Source of the DNA: Hyphococcus sp.
GTDB taxonomy: Bacteria; Pseudomonadota; Alphaproteobacteria; Caulobacterales; Parvularculaceae
Direction: 5' to 3'
Assembly: GCA_021776335.1 (NCBI GenBank)
Contig: JAJFGB010000009.1
Coordinates: forward strand, 124,001 to 188,000
Length of the DNA: 64,000 nt
Below are positions 53,045 through 60,610 of the stretch, piece after piece. Each line of letters begins with the position of its first letter. Within the stretch, counting starts at the first letter, position 1. The position numbers and the translations under genes were made by a program. The notes under the pieces are model-generated. The model worked only from the letters and a program-made list of their open reading frames with translations. It was not told the origin of the DNA and made no database searches.

Positions 53045-54184
53045 ATGAGGTTTGATCGGCGGCAATTTGTAACTGCGGGCGCTAGCGCTCTTGTCTCCGG
53101 CTGCTCTTTAACCGGCGCCGCCGTTCGTCCGAATTTTGCGCAGTCGGCGCCGCTCGCGCCGTTAAATCTTTCGCCTGCAGATGTCGTGCGCGTAACGGTC
53201 TGCACGCGCCCTTTTCGAACCGCCGGACCGCGACTTGAGGCGGAAACGATCAACGACAAGTTGATCGTCCATAATTACGGTCATGGCGGATCAGGCTGGT
53301 CGCTCTCCTGGGGATGCGCTGCAGAAGCTGCGGCGCTCGCCCTGACCGATGGAGCGCAGCGTGTCGCCGTGGTCGGCGCCGGTGTTATGGGGCTGACAAC
53401 CGCTCTTCGGCTTGCCGAGAGTGGCGTCGCCGTGACGATCTATGCGAAAGAATTCCCGGCGGAGACGCGATCAGCGCGGGCGACAGGCGTCTGGTCGCCG
53501 AGCAGTCGTATTGGTCTTGCCGGATCTGTTGAGAGCAATTTCGAAGGTCGTTGGCAGGGATGGGCGCGCGCCTCTTACGCAACCCACCAGCATTTTGTCG
53601 GCGCGGTCGGCGAGCCGGTGGAATATCTGCCTCAATATGCGCTTTCCAGCGGATTAAATTCATCGCGAACGCCTGCGGAACACGACTATCTTCATCTCGA
53701 TGGTTTGGTGCGCAACATGGTTCCGCCTTTGTCGACACTCACTGCTAACACGCATCCTTTTCCGGTCGCGCGCGCCCGTAGCTGGCAGAGCATGACTTTC
53801 AATGTTGCGAGCTATATGAGCCGGCTGACGCGGGATTTTTTATTACGCGGCGGGCGAATGGTTCGCCGTGATTTTCCGGATCGTGCTGCAATCCTCGCTT
53901 TGCCGGAAACTGTTATTGTCAATTGTACCGGCTATGGCGCCAAAAGCCTTTGGGGCGACGAGAATCTTATGCCCGTCCGCGGACAGATCAACTGGATGGC
54001 GCCACAGCCGCGCGCACGCTACGGCCTTTATTACCGCAATGTCTTTGCGTTATCCCGTCGCGACGGGGTAATTGTTCAGTATTTGGGCCCGAATAATGAC
54101 TGGGGGCTCGGTGATGCAAGCGAAACCGCAGATCGGGAAGAGACGTCGAGTGCGCTCGCAACGCTTGCGCCGCTATTTTCCTGA
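53045..54184 (+). CDS. Circularly permuted D-amino-acid oxidase-like flavoprotein, exported
   Basis: Predicted 379-residue FAD oxidoreductase. The N-terminus combines a twin-arginine signal (DRRQFVTAG) with a lipobox-like LVSGC (Cys20). Residues 48-67 (VRVTVCTRPFRTAGPRLE...) and 74-91 (IVHNYGHGGSGWSLSWG) match the segment that closes ordinary D-amino-acid oxidases. The Rossmann motif VAVVGAGVMGLTTALRLAE (107-125), normally first, comes after. The chain then follows the usual order to NCTGYGAKSLWGDENLMPVRGQI and ends at the GPNNDWG...LAPLF region. Substrate is unknown. It has GGAGG upstream and follows prfB after 12 bases. Confidence 0.85.
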   Translation: MRFDRRQFVTAGASALVSGCSLTGAAVRPNFAQSAPLAPLNLSPADVVRVTVCTRPFRTAGPRLEAETINDKLIVHNYGHGGSGWSLSWGCAAEAAALALTDGAQRVAVVGAGVMGLTTALRLAESGVAVTIYAKEFPAETRSARATGVWSPSSRIGLAGSVESNFEGRWQGWARASYATHQHFVGAVGEPVEYLPQYALSSGLNSSRTPAEHDYLHLDGLVRNMVPPLSTLTANTHPFPVARARSWQSMTFNVASYMSRLTRDFLLRGGRMVRRDFPDRAAILALPETVIVNCTGYGAKSLWGDENLMPVRGQINWMAPQPRARYGLYYRNVFALSRRDGVIVQYLGPNNDWGLGDASETADREETSSALATLAPLFS

Positions 54185-54222
54185 TTGACGACATGCCTCG
54201 GGCGGCCGAGCAATAGCCTGCT

Positions 54223-54528
54223 TTATTTCTTCGCTCGCCTGTCTTCAAACGCAGCCATTTGCTCTGGCGTCGCCGGGGTTTGGTATTTTTCTTTCCATTC
54301 TACATACGGCATGCCGTAAATGCGCGTTCGTGCTTCGTCTTTCGTCATCTCGACGCCGTGTTCAGCCGCCGCTTCGCCCCGCCAGTTTGCGAGGCAGTTG
54401 CGGCAAAAGTCGGCGAGGATCATCAGATCGATATTTTGAACTTCTTTATGTTTGTCGAGATGAGAGAGCAGCCGACGGAACGTCGCCGCATCGAGTTTGT
54501 CGCGCATCTCGTCGCTAAGGTCAGTCAT
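54223..54528 (-). CDS. DUF1244 family protein
   Basis: Predicted 101-residue cytoplasmic protein of the DUF1244 (SMc04008-like) family, common in alphaproteobacteria and of unknown function. Recognisable strings are LSHLDKHKEVQNIDLMILADFCRNCLANWR and IYGMPYVEWKEKYQ. Two Cys lie close together (FCRNC), a possible metal site. AAGGA precedes the ATG. Confidence 0.9.
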   Translation of the reverse strand: MTDLSDEMRDKLDAATFRRLLSHLDKHKEVQNIDLMILADFCRNCLANWRGEAAAEHGVEMTKDEARTRIYGMPYVEWKEKYQTPATPEQMAAFEDRRAKK

Positions 54529-54751
54529 GGTGTTCTATCCTTGCATCACGTTGCTTGATAGACAGACATAACGTCTCTTCCTTTGTCCGTCTCGGGTTTA
54601 TCCATAGCAGGGGCGAGGGGCAGGGCATAGAAGACCAGTGACCAATAAACCTAAACCTGCGGCGGAGCGACGAGGGTTCGCCTGATAAATGCTTTTCCGG
54701 TCAGTTTTGCAGTCATATGTCTGCTTCTGGCCCTATGCAGGCAATAAACCC

Positions 54752-55495
54752 CTAGAACGGAAACAGAATATCGTAAAGCTGTTGGCCGTAGCGCGCCTGC
54801 TGCACATCCGTCAGCTGTCCGCGCCCGCCATAGGAGATGCGCGCTTCGGCGATCTGCGTGTGATTGATGCGGTTAGCGTTTGAAATGTCTTCAGGCCGGA
54901 TAATGCCAGTGACCGTCAGCTCACGCAGTTCAAAATTGACGCGCACTTCCTGCTTGCCGGCGACCACAAGATTACCATTGGGCAGGACCTGTGTGACGAT
55001 TGCGGCGATCGTCAGTTCCACATCTTCGCGCCTGTCAACGCTGCCTTCGCCGCGTGTTGTCGATTGCGACGACAGATCGACAAGCGGCGAGGGGCTCGCG
55101 CCGGTTGGCAGAAGATTTGTCAATGATTGTTCGAAGCCGCCAAAGGCGGGAACATCCGCTGCTTCGGCGTTCGTTCTGGTGCGTTCGGACTTGTTGTCGA
55201 GGCGCGCGCGGTCATCAATGTCGATAACAATCGTCACGATATCCCCGCGACGTCGCGCCCTTTGGTCCTTGAAAAAAGCCCGTGCGCCGGGACGCCACAG
55301 AGAATTTGACTGGCGAGGCTGCTCATAGGTTGCGGGCATCGGCAATGCTACTTCTCGCCCGCCATAAAGCGCGGCGGGGTTTTCTGTTGGCGCCATATCG
55401 GGCGCCTGGCCGATATCCTTGATGCGGCCAAACGAGGAGCAAGCGGACGCGGAGACAAGGGCGGTGATAAGAAGAATGCGCATCAGGAGATTCAT
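54752..55495 (-). CDS. flgH: Flagellar L-ring lipoprotein FlgH
   Basis: Predicted 247-residue outer-membrane L-ring protein with lipobox SASAC (Cys19). The family core includes SLWRPGARAFFKDQRARRRGDIVTIVI and GNLVVAGKQEVRVNFELRELTVTGIIRPEDI. It ends in Phe (LYDILFPF). It is the last gene of the flgF-flgG-flgA-flgH operon, three bases after flgA. The P-ring gene flgI, usually adjacent, is not in the window. Confidence 0.95.
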   Translation of the reverse strand: MNLLMRILLITALVSASACSSFGRIKDIGQAPDMAPTENPAALYGGREVALPMPATYEQPRQSNSLWRPGARAFFKDQRARRRGDIVTIVIDIDDRARLDNKSERTRTNAEAADVPAFGGFEQSLTNLLPTGASPSPLVDLSSQSTTRGEGSVDRREDVELTIAAIVTQVLPNGNLVVAGKQEVRVNFELRELTVTGIIRPEDISNANRINHTQIAEARISYGGRGQLTDVQQARYGQQLYDILFPF

Positions 55496-55498
55496 GGA

Positions 55499-56269
55499 TC
55501 AGCCTTCCAGTGTCGTATGCAGCGGGCGCGGCGAAGCAACGCGGGCGATATTTTCGCCGTCAACAACGGCCTTCAGAACGCGGTCGCTTTGAACATTGCG
55601 TACGGTGATGACATCACCGGCGCCGCCGGCGCCGAGCGCCACGCCCTGATGCGACAAGCGCAGCCCTTTGACGCCGTAGGTGAGCGTCACAAGCGCACCT
55701 TTCTTAATCAATACCGGCGTTTCGATATCAGATGCGCGCAGCGGCGTTTGCGCCCGTATCGGGCGACGCGCTTTCATGCCGATCAGATCATCGGCGTTGC
55801 GGACGAATTGGCTGGTGCGCGCACCAGCCGTTTCAACGAAGATGATATCCGTTTCCTGGATAATGCCGCCGCGATCAATCGGGTGAGCTAGAACTGGAAA
55901 AATTTCGGTGGTTTGGGCAAAGCCTGTAATGGCAGCCGGCGCGCCCTGCAATCGGATCACGAACCGCCCCGAACGTTCATTATAGCTGACAAAGGCGATG
56001 GCTATATCGCCGGTGGTTGCAAATTTCTGTTGTGGATCCTTGAGAACAATCTCAGCGCCTTGCGCCATGCCTTTTTCGGCCAGCGCTTGTTCGATATGAG
56101 GCAGGATATCTGTTGCTGTAAGGACAATGGGTTGAACAGGCTCCTGCGCGCGCGCTGCATTTGCGGTCATAACGGTCAGCAAAAACCACATGACGACGAG
56201 TAAATAGCCGATAAACCCCGGCGCACTGGTGCGCTTTTCAGAATGTCTCGATATTGGATGCTGCATCAT
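55499..56269 (-). CDS. flgA: Flagellar P-ring assembly chaperone FlgA
   Basis: Predicted 256-residue periplasmic chaperone for P-ring assembly. A signal segment (about residues 20-42) ends ARA|QEP. The SAF-type C-terminal domain shows VLAHPIDRGGIIQETDIIFV, IGMKARRPIRAQTPLRASDIE and a terminal KGLRLSHQGVALGAGGAGDVITVRN. It lies between flgG and flgH in the operon order familiar from alphaproteobacteria. Confidence 0.93.
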   Translation of the reverse strand: MMQHPISRHSEKRTSAPGFIGYLLVVMWFLLTVMTANAARAQEPVQPIVLTATDILPHIEQALAEKGMAQGAEIVLKDPQQKFATTGDIAIAFVSYNERSGRFVIRLQGAPAAITGFAQTTEIFPVLAHPIDRGGIIQETDIIFVETAGARTSQFVRNADDLIGMKARRPIRAQTPLRASDIETPVLIKKGALVTLTYGVKGLRLSHQGVALGAGGAGDVITVRNVQSDRVLKAVVDGENIARVASPRPLHTTLEG

Positions 56270-56292
56270 GTTCGTGTCACTTTACTGATTTT

Positions 56293-57081
56293 CTAGCTTC
56301 GTAGATTTGCGTTTGTCGCGAGCATCTGATCGGAGGTTTCGATCACCCGCGCATTCATTTCATAGGCGCGCTGGGCAGCGATCAACGCGGTGATTTCCTG
56401 CACCGGATCAACGTTTGATGTTTCGATGAAGCCTTGCAGAATGGCGCCAAAGCCTGTGTCGCCCGGGTTGCCGATGGTCGGCTCGCCGGACGCGGCTGTC
56501 TCGAGAAGCAAATTGTTGCCGATCGCTTCAAGCCCGGACTCGTTAAAGAATGTGGCGAGTTCGAGCTGACCGAGTTGCTGCAAATTTTGCTGCCCGGCAA
56601 TACGCGCTTCGACAATGCCGTCTTCGGAAATAGAGATATCGATCGCATCATCGGGAATGGTGATTCCTGGCGAGACTTCATGACCATCCTCGGTGACAAT
56701 CCCGCCTTCGCCGGAGATCGCGAGATTGCCGGCGCGCGAATAAGCGTCGCTCCCATCGGGCAACACAATCCGGAACAAGCCGCGTCCGGAAATCGCCAGG
56801 TCGAGATCATTGCCCGTTGCGGTGACACTGCCCTGTTCAATGATCCGATAGACCGAACCGGTTTTGACGCCAGTGCCAATCTGCACGCCGTTTGGGACGG
56901 CTGTGCCGGTTTCCGATGAAATGGCGCCTGGACGTTCCAGGGTTTGATACAAAAGATCCTGAAACTCGGCGCGCTGACGTTTATAGCCCACCGTATTCAG
57001 GTTCGCGATGTTGTTGGAGATAACCTCCACATTGCGCTGCTGGGCCAGCATGCCGGTGGCGGCGGTATTTAATGCGCTCAT
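56293..57081 (-). CDS. flgG: Flagellar distal rod protein FlgG
   Basis: Predicted 262-residue distal rod subunit. The N-terminal helix MSALNTAATGMLAQQRNVEVISNNIANLNT and the C-terminal helix SNVDPVQEITALIAAQRAYEMNARVIE are the paired ends of flagellar axial proteins. The FQDLLYQTL segment and total length fit FlgG rather than hook FlgE. It starts 18 bases after flgF. Confidence 0.96.
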   Translation of the reverse strand: MSALNTAATGMLAQQRNVEVISNNIANLNTVGYKRQRAEFQDLLYQTLERPGAISSETGTAVPNGVQIGTGVKTGSVYRIIEQGSVTATGNDLDLAISGRGLFRIVLPDGSDAYSRAGNLAISGEGGIVTEDGHEVSPGITIPDDAIDISISEDGIVEARIAGQQNLQQLGQLELATFFNESGLEAIGNNLLLETAASGEPTIGNPGDTGFGAILQGFIETSNVDPVQEITALIAAQRAYEMNARVIETSDQMLATNANLRS

Positions 57082-57099
57082 GGGTTATTGCTCCGTCAT

Positions 57100-57831
57100 T
57101 TAGGATTGTTGCGTAAGAGTTCGCACGGCGTTGCGGGCGAGGTCGCTGGATGTCTCAATAACTTTTGCGGCGCTCTCATAGGCGCGCAGGATTTCGATCA
57201 TTTCGGTCATGGCGGTGACCGGCGCTACATTCGAGATCTCTATAAATCCCTGGCGAATGACTGCATTTGCAGGGGTCAGCTCTTCGATCTCGGCGGCAAA
57301 CAAATTCGTTCCGATTTTTCGTAAAGACCGGATGTCTTCAACCTGGAAAACACCAAGCTTGGCGACAGGACGACCGGATTGCTGCAACTCGCCTTCGCGC
57401 GAAAGAAGGATTGGCCCCTCTTCCGGGTCGATCAATATTGCTGATCCGCTTTCATCAAGGATTTGCGCGCCATCACGGTTTACCAATTCACCAAAATCGT
57501 TAAGGCCAAAATGTCCGTCCCGTGTATACCGGATACCGGTATCGGTCTGAACGGCGAAAAAGCCATCCCCGTCAATCGCAAAGTCGAACGGCGCATAGGT
57601 GGTCTCAAGTCCGCCCGCTGAAAAATCCGTATATGAATCGGGATCATAAACGAGCGAAACAGTCGGATCGCCGCCACGGGGTGTTTCGATGAGCGAGACA
57701 TATTCACGGAAATTAACCCGCTCGGCTTTGAAGCCTGCCGTTGTCTGGTTCGCGATATTATTCGCGGCGACGTCGAGGGCGCGCGCCAGGACAATTTGGC
57801 GGGACAAACCGGCTGTTATGGCGTTTTCCAT
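57100..57831 (-). CDS. flgF: Flagellar basal-body rod protein FlgF
   Basis: Predicted 243-residue proximal rod protein. The ATG at 57831 (MENAITAGLSRQ) is chosen because FlgF homologues begin this way and GGAAG lies before it; in-frame ATGs at 57843 and 57855 would add 4 or 8 residues. The axial-protein motifs NNIANQTTAGFKAER and SNVAPVTAMTEMIEILRAYE are at the two ends. It is the first gene behind the sigma-54 promoter. Confidence 0.94.
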   Translation of the reverse strand: MENAITAGLSRQIVLARALDVAANNIANQTTAGFKAERVNFREYVSLIETPRGGDPTVSLVYDPDSYTDFSAGGLETTYAPFDFAIDGDGFFAVQTDTGIRYTRDGHFGLNDFGELVNRDGAQILDESGSAILIDPEEGPILLSREGELQQSGRPVAKLGVFQVEDIRSLRKIGTNLFAAEIEELTPANAVIRQGFIEISNVAPVTAMTEMIEILRAYESAAKVIETSSDLARNAVRTLTQQS

Positions 57832-57884
57832 GCTCACTTCCATTGACTGACGCATGAGGGAGGCCTTTGCGTCGATTTGTTAAC

Positions 57885-57899
57885 GCAATCGACGTGCCA
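57885..57899 (-). promoter_or_regulatory. Sigma-54 promoter of the flgFGAH operon
   Basis: On the minus strand the sequence is TGGCACGTCGATTGC, an exact TGGCACG-N4-TTGC sigma-54 core with the GG and GC dinucleotides ten bases apart. Transcription would start about 40 bases before flgF. This fits FlbD-type activation of flagellar genes in Caulobacter relatives. A possible upstream activator site is the palindrome TTGCC-G-GGCAA at 57959-57969. Confidence 0.88.
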
Positions 57900-58053
57900 G
57901 CATTAAGCCAAATAAAAACAATGACTTATGCTATATTGGACCAGGCAAAGGGAAAAAATTGCCGGGCAAAAACCGCCACAGCAACGGTCTTTTAACCGTG
58001 TTTGGCGCTCTATGGAGATCGTATTGAAGCTGACGTGAAACGGACGGCGTGAC

Positions 58054-58563
58054 ATGGCGCGAGAAACTGCGCTCTCGATGGGTTTGCATGGCGGGGTGCG
58101 TGTGCACACGCCCGGCAAGTATATTGTCTTGAGTCTGTTTGTGCCGGTCATGTTGGTGGCGCTCGGCGCCGGCATATGGCTCAACACCGTCAGCAATCGT
58201 TCAGCACTCGCGGCGCTCGAATATCGAAAATCAGAAAGCGGCATTGAGACAGCGTATTTCACGCTGCCTGAATTTCTTGTGGACCTTTCACCGGACCTCA
58301 ACGGGCGTACGGCTTATTTGAAAATGCGCGCGTCCATTGTTCTCAACGAAGAAGACGTCAAGGAAATCGCCATGACGATCAATGCGGCGCGTCCAGCCGT
58401 TTTGGAACGGCTTACATTTTTCATGCGTGAACTGCGTCCTGAGGATTTCCAGGGTTCCGAAGGAATGGCGCGCGTTAAGCGCGAGATGGTGCGCCGGATC
58501 AATATCGTAATTGCACCGGAACATGTCGGCGATGTCGTTATCGAAGAAATAGTAATTCAGTAG
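58054..58563 (+). CDS. fliL: Flagellar basal-body-associated protein FliL
   Basis: Predicted 169-residue single-pass inner-membrane protein that supports stator function. A cytoplasmic head is followed by a transmembrane helix (about residues 24-44) and a periplasmic FliL domain: FTLPEFLVDL, AYLKMRASIVL, and the terminal VIAPEHVGDVVIEEIVIQ. It opens the fliL-fliM-DUF6468-motE operon, divergent from flgF, with a 198-base spacer between them. Confidence 0.92.
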   Translation: MARETALSMGLHGGVRVHTPGKYIVLSLFVPVMLVALGAGIWLNTVSNRSALAALEYRKSESGIETAYFTLPEFLVDLSPDLNGRTAYLKMRASIVLNEEDVKEIAMTINAARPAVLERLTFFMRELRPEDFQGSEGMARVKREMVRRINIVIAPEHVGDVVIEEIVIQ

Positions 58564-58569
58564 GCCCTA

Positions 58570-59610
58570 ATGCCCAATTCAACAAACGAAGAGATTATTC
58601 CTGAAATACGATCTGCCGAAGAGGTGCAGTGGGCCGATGATCTTAATTCCGGGGACATCTCTGATATTCTTGGTTTCGATTTGTCATCGCAGAAAGGTGA
58701 TGACCGGTCCGGATTGCGGGTATTGATCAATTCAGCGCTGGTTTCTCATCGTCGGTTGCCGATGCTTGAGGTCATATTTGACAGAACCGCGCGTTTGATG
58801 ACCACCAATTTGCGCCAACTCACAAATGACAATGTTGAGGTGACGCTGGACGACATCAGTTCGACACGGTTTGGCGACTTCATCCACTCGATTTCCGGAC
58901 CTTCAATTGTTGGTGTAGTAAAGTCGCCGACGCTGGATAATTACTGTCTGATCGCAGTAGATTCGCAGCTCGTCTATTCGGTTGTGGATCTTTTGCTGGG
59001 CGGTCGGCGCAGCGGTGGTGTATTGGCCATTGAAGATCGAGATTTTACGCAGATAGAACTCGCCCTGATCGAACGGGTGATGACCCAGTTGATCGACGAT
59101 CTTAGCGCTGCTTTTGCGCCTGTTGCGGACGCGAATTTCATCCTGGACCGCATTGAAACGACGCCGCGCTTTGCTGCGATTGCGCAGGAAGCAAATGTTT
59201 GTTCTCTCGCCAAATTTCGCGTTGATATGGAAGATCGCGGCGGGCGGGTTGCGATCTTGATGCCGCATGCAACGCTGGAACCGGTTTACAAACTTTTATT
59301 GCGTGAATTCATTGGCGAGGCGAACGAGAGTGAGGCGGTCTGGCACGATCACTTGGCGGCGGAATTAAACGCTGCGACGCTTGATCTAAAAGTTGTGCTC
59401 GCTGAACGGGATATGGCGCTCGGAGAGATCGCTGATCTAACGCCGGGTCAAACCATTAGTTTCAACGCCGGAACAAAAACTATAGCGGAAATCCGAGCAG
59501 GCAAAACAGTTGTTGCACACGGCGCGGTTGGTCGGGCCGGCGAAAATATCGCTGTGCGCCTCATTGGCGGCGCCGAAAAGGTCACAAAAGAAACTGAGGA
59601 AGCGGCGTGA
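58570..59610 (+). CDS. fliM: Flagellar motor switch protein FliM
   Basis: Predicted 346-residue C-ring protein that receives the chemotaxis signal. The short CheY-P-binding element near the start reads SGDISDILGFD. The middle domain includes STRFGDFIHSI, SVVDLLLGGRRSG and ALIERVMTQLIDDL. The C-terminal SpoA domain has GEIADLTPGQTISF. The stop overlaps the next gene's GTG by four bases. FliG and FliN genes are not in the window. Confidence 0.94.
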   Translation: MPNSTNEEIIPEIRSAEEVQWADDLNSGDISDILGFDLSSQKGDDRSGLRVLINSALVSHRRLPMLEVIFDRTARLMTTNLRQLTNDNVEVTLDDISSTRFGDFIHSISGPSIVGVVKSPTLDNYCLIAVDSQLVYSVVDLLLGGRRSGGVLAIEDRDFTQIELALIERVMTQLIDDLSAAFAPVADANFILDRIETTPRFAAIAQEANVCSLAKFRVDMEDRGGRVAILMPHATLEPVYKLLLREFIGEANESEAVWHDHLAAELNAATLDLKVVLAERDMALGEIADLTPGQTISFNAGTKTIAEIRAGKTVVAHGAVGRAGENIAVRLIGGAEKVTKETEEAA

Positions 59611-59975
59611 ACGTCGAATTGATCATAGAAACGATCGTCATCGCATTGCTGATTTCCACATGCGGGTATTGCTATGTGCTGAGCCGGCGATTGCGGACTC
59701 TGCGCGGCGGCCAGGAAGAGTTGTTGACGCTTATTTCTCAATTTGACGATGCAAGCCGGCGCGCCGAGAAAAACCTCGCACTCATTCACACTAACAGTGC
59801 AACCGTCAATCAGGAGCTCACACAAGCAGCAGTTGGCGCCAATTCCCTGATCGACGAACTGTCAGTGATGGTGAATGCCGGCGACAATATTGCCTGCCGG
59901 ATCGAGGGCGCTGTCAATGAAGTGCGCGCCATTGGTCTCCAACGCGCCGCCAATGGGCAAAGGCGGGCGTCATGA
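59607..59975 (+). CDS. DUF6468-type flagellar-locus membrane protein
   Basis: Predicted 122-residue protein: one N-terminal transmembrane helix (about residues 5-25), then RRLRTLRGGQEELLTLISQFDDASRRAEKNLA and a helical tail. I associate this form with the DUF6468 family encoded after fliM in alphaproteobacteria; its function is unknown to me. The GTG start overlaps fliM and the stop overlaps motE (ATGA), so it is translated with them. Confidence 0.75.
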   Translation: MNVELIIETIVIALLISTCGYCYVLSRRLRTLRGGQEELLTLISQFDDASRRAEKNLALIHTNSATVNQELTQAAVGANSLIDELSVMVNAGDNIACRIEGAVNEVRAIGLQRAANGQRRAS

Positions 59976-60610
59976 AGGCTGCCGAGCGTACGCGAATATT
60001 TCCCGTTATTATGTTGGCGCTGGCGGTGTTTGCTGGGCTCAAACTCGCTAACGTCTGGATTGGTTTCAGCGAGGTTGAGGCGCAAACTGGCGCGCTGATC
60101 GATGTCGCCGCGAAAACATCGACAGACAGTGATGCAATGGCGCTGCGAGATGCGCCGCCACCGCCGACTTCGCCTGGTGAAGTAGAACGGCGCTTCCTTG
60201 AAAACCTTGCGGCGCGCCGCGCATCTCTTGAGCACCGCGCAAATGAATTGTCGGCCCGTGAAGCAGTCATTATCGCCGCAGAAAAGCGCCTTGACGAGAA
60301 GATCGCCGCTTTCGAAGCTGAACGTATCGCCCTGGCGACTTTGCGTGAGGAAAAAGATGCAGATGACAACGAGGAAATCGCTTCCATCGTTAGCGCCTAT
60401 GAGCGGATGAAGCCGAAAGACGCTGCGATCATCTTTAACGCGCTCGACGAAAGCATTCTTGTGCCGATCGCGGCCGGTATGCGCACGCAGGCCCTTTCAG
60501 GCGTTCTGGCTGAAATGGACCCGGATAATGCGCGTAGGCTGACGACGCTTCTCGCTGAACGCAATGGCGTTGGCGAACAAAACTCAGCATCCGCAGGCGG
60601 TGTTCAGTGA
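59972..60610 (+). CDS. motE: MotE-like flagellar protein
   Basis: Predicted 212-residue protein with an N-terminal transmembrane helix (about 9-28), a long coiled coil (residues ~68-130), and a C-terminal MgtE-N-like domain with SAYERMKPKDAAIIFNALDESILVPIAAGMR and LAEMDPDNARRLT. This matches the MotE family; in Sinorhizobium, MotE is a periplasmic chaperone for MotC. The stop overlaps the following TPR gene. Confidence 0.85.
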   Translation: MKAAERTRIFPVIMLALAVFAGLKLANVWIGFSEVEAQTGALIDVAAKTSTDSDAMALRDAPPPPTSPGEVERRFLENLAARRASLEHRANELSAREAVIIAAEKRLDEKIAAFEAERIALATLREEKDADDNEEIASIVSAYERMKPKDAAIIFNALDESILVPIAAGMRTQALSGVLAEMDPDNARRLTTLLAERNGVGEQNSASAGGVQ

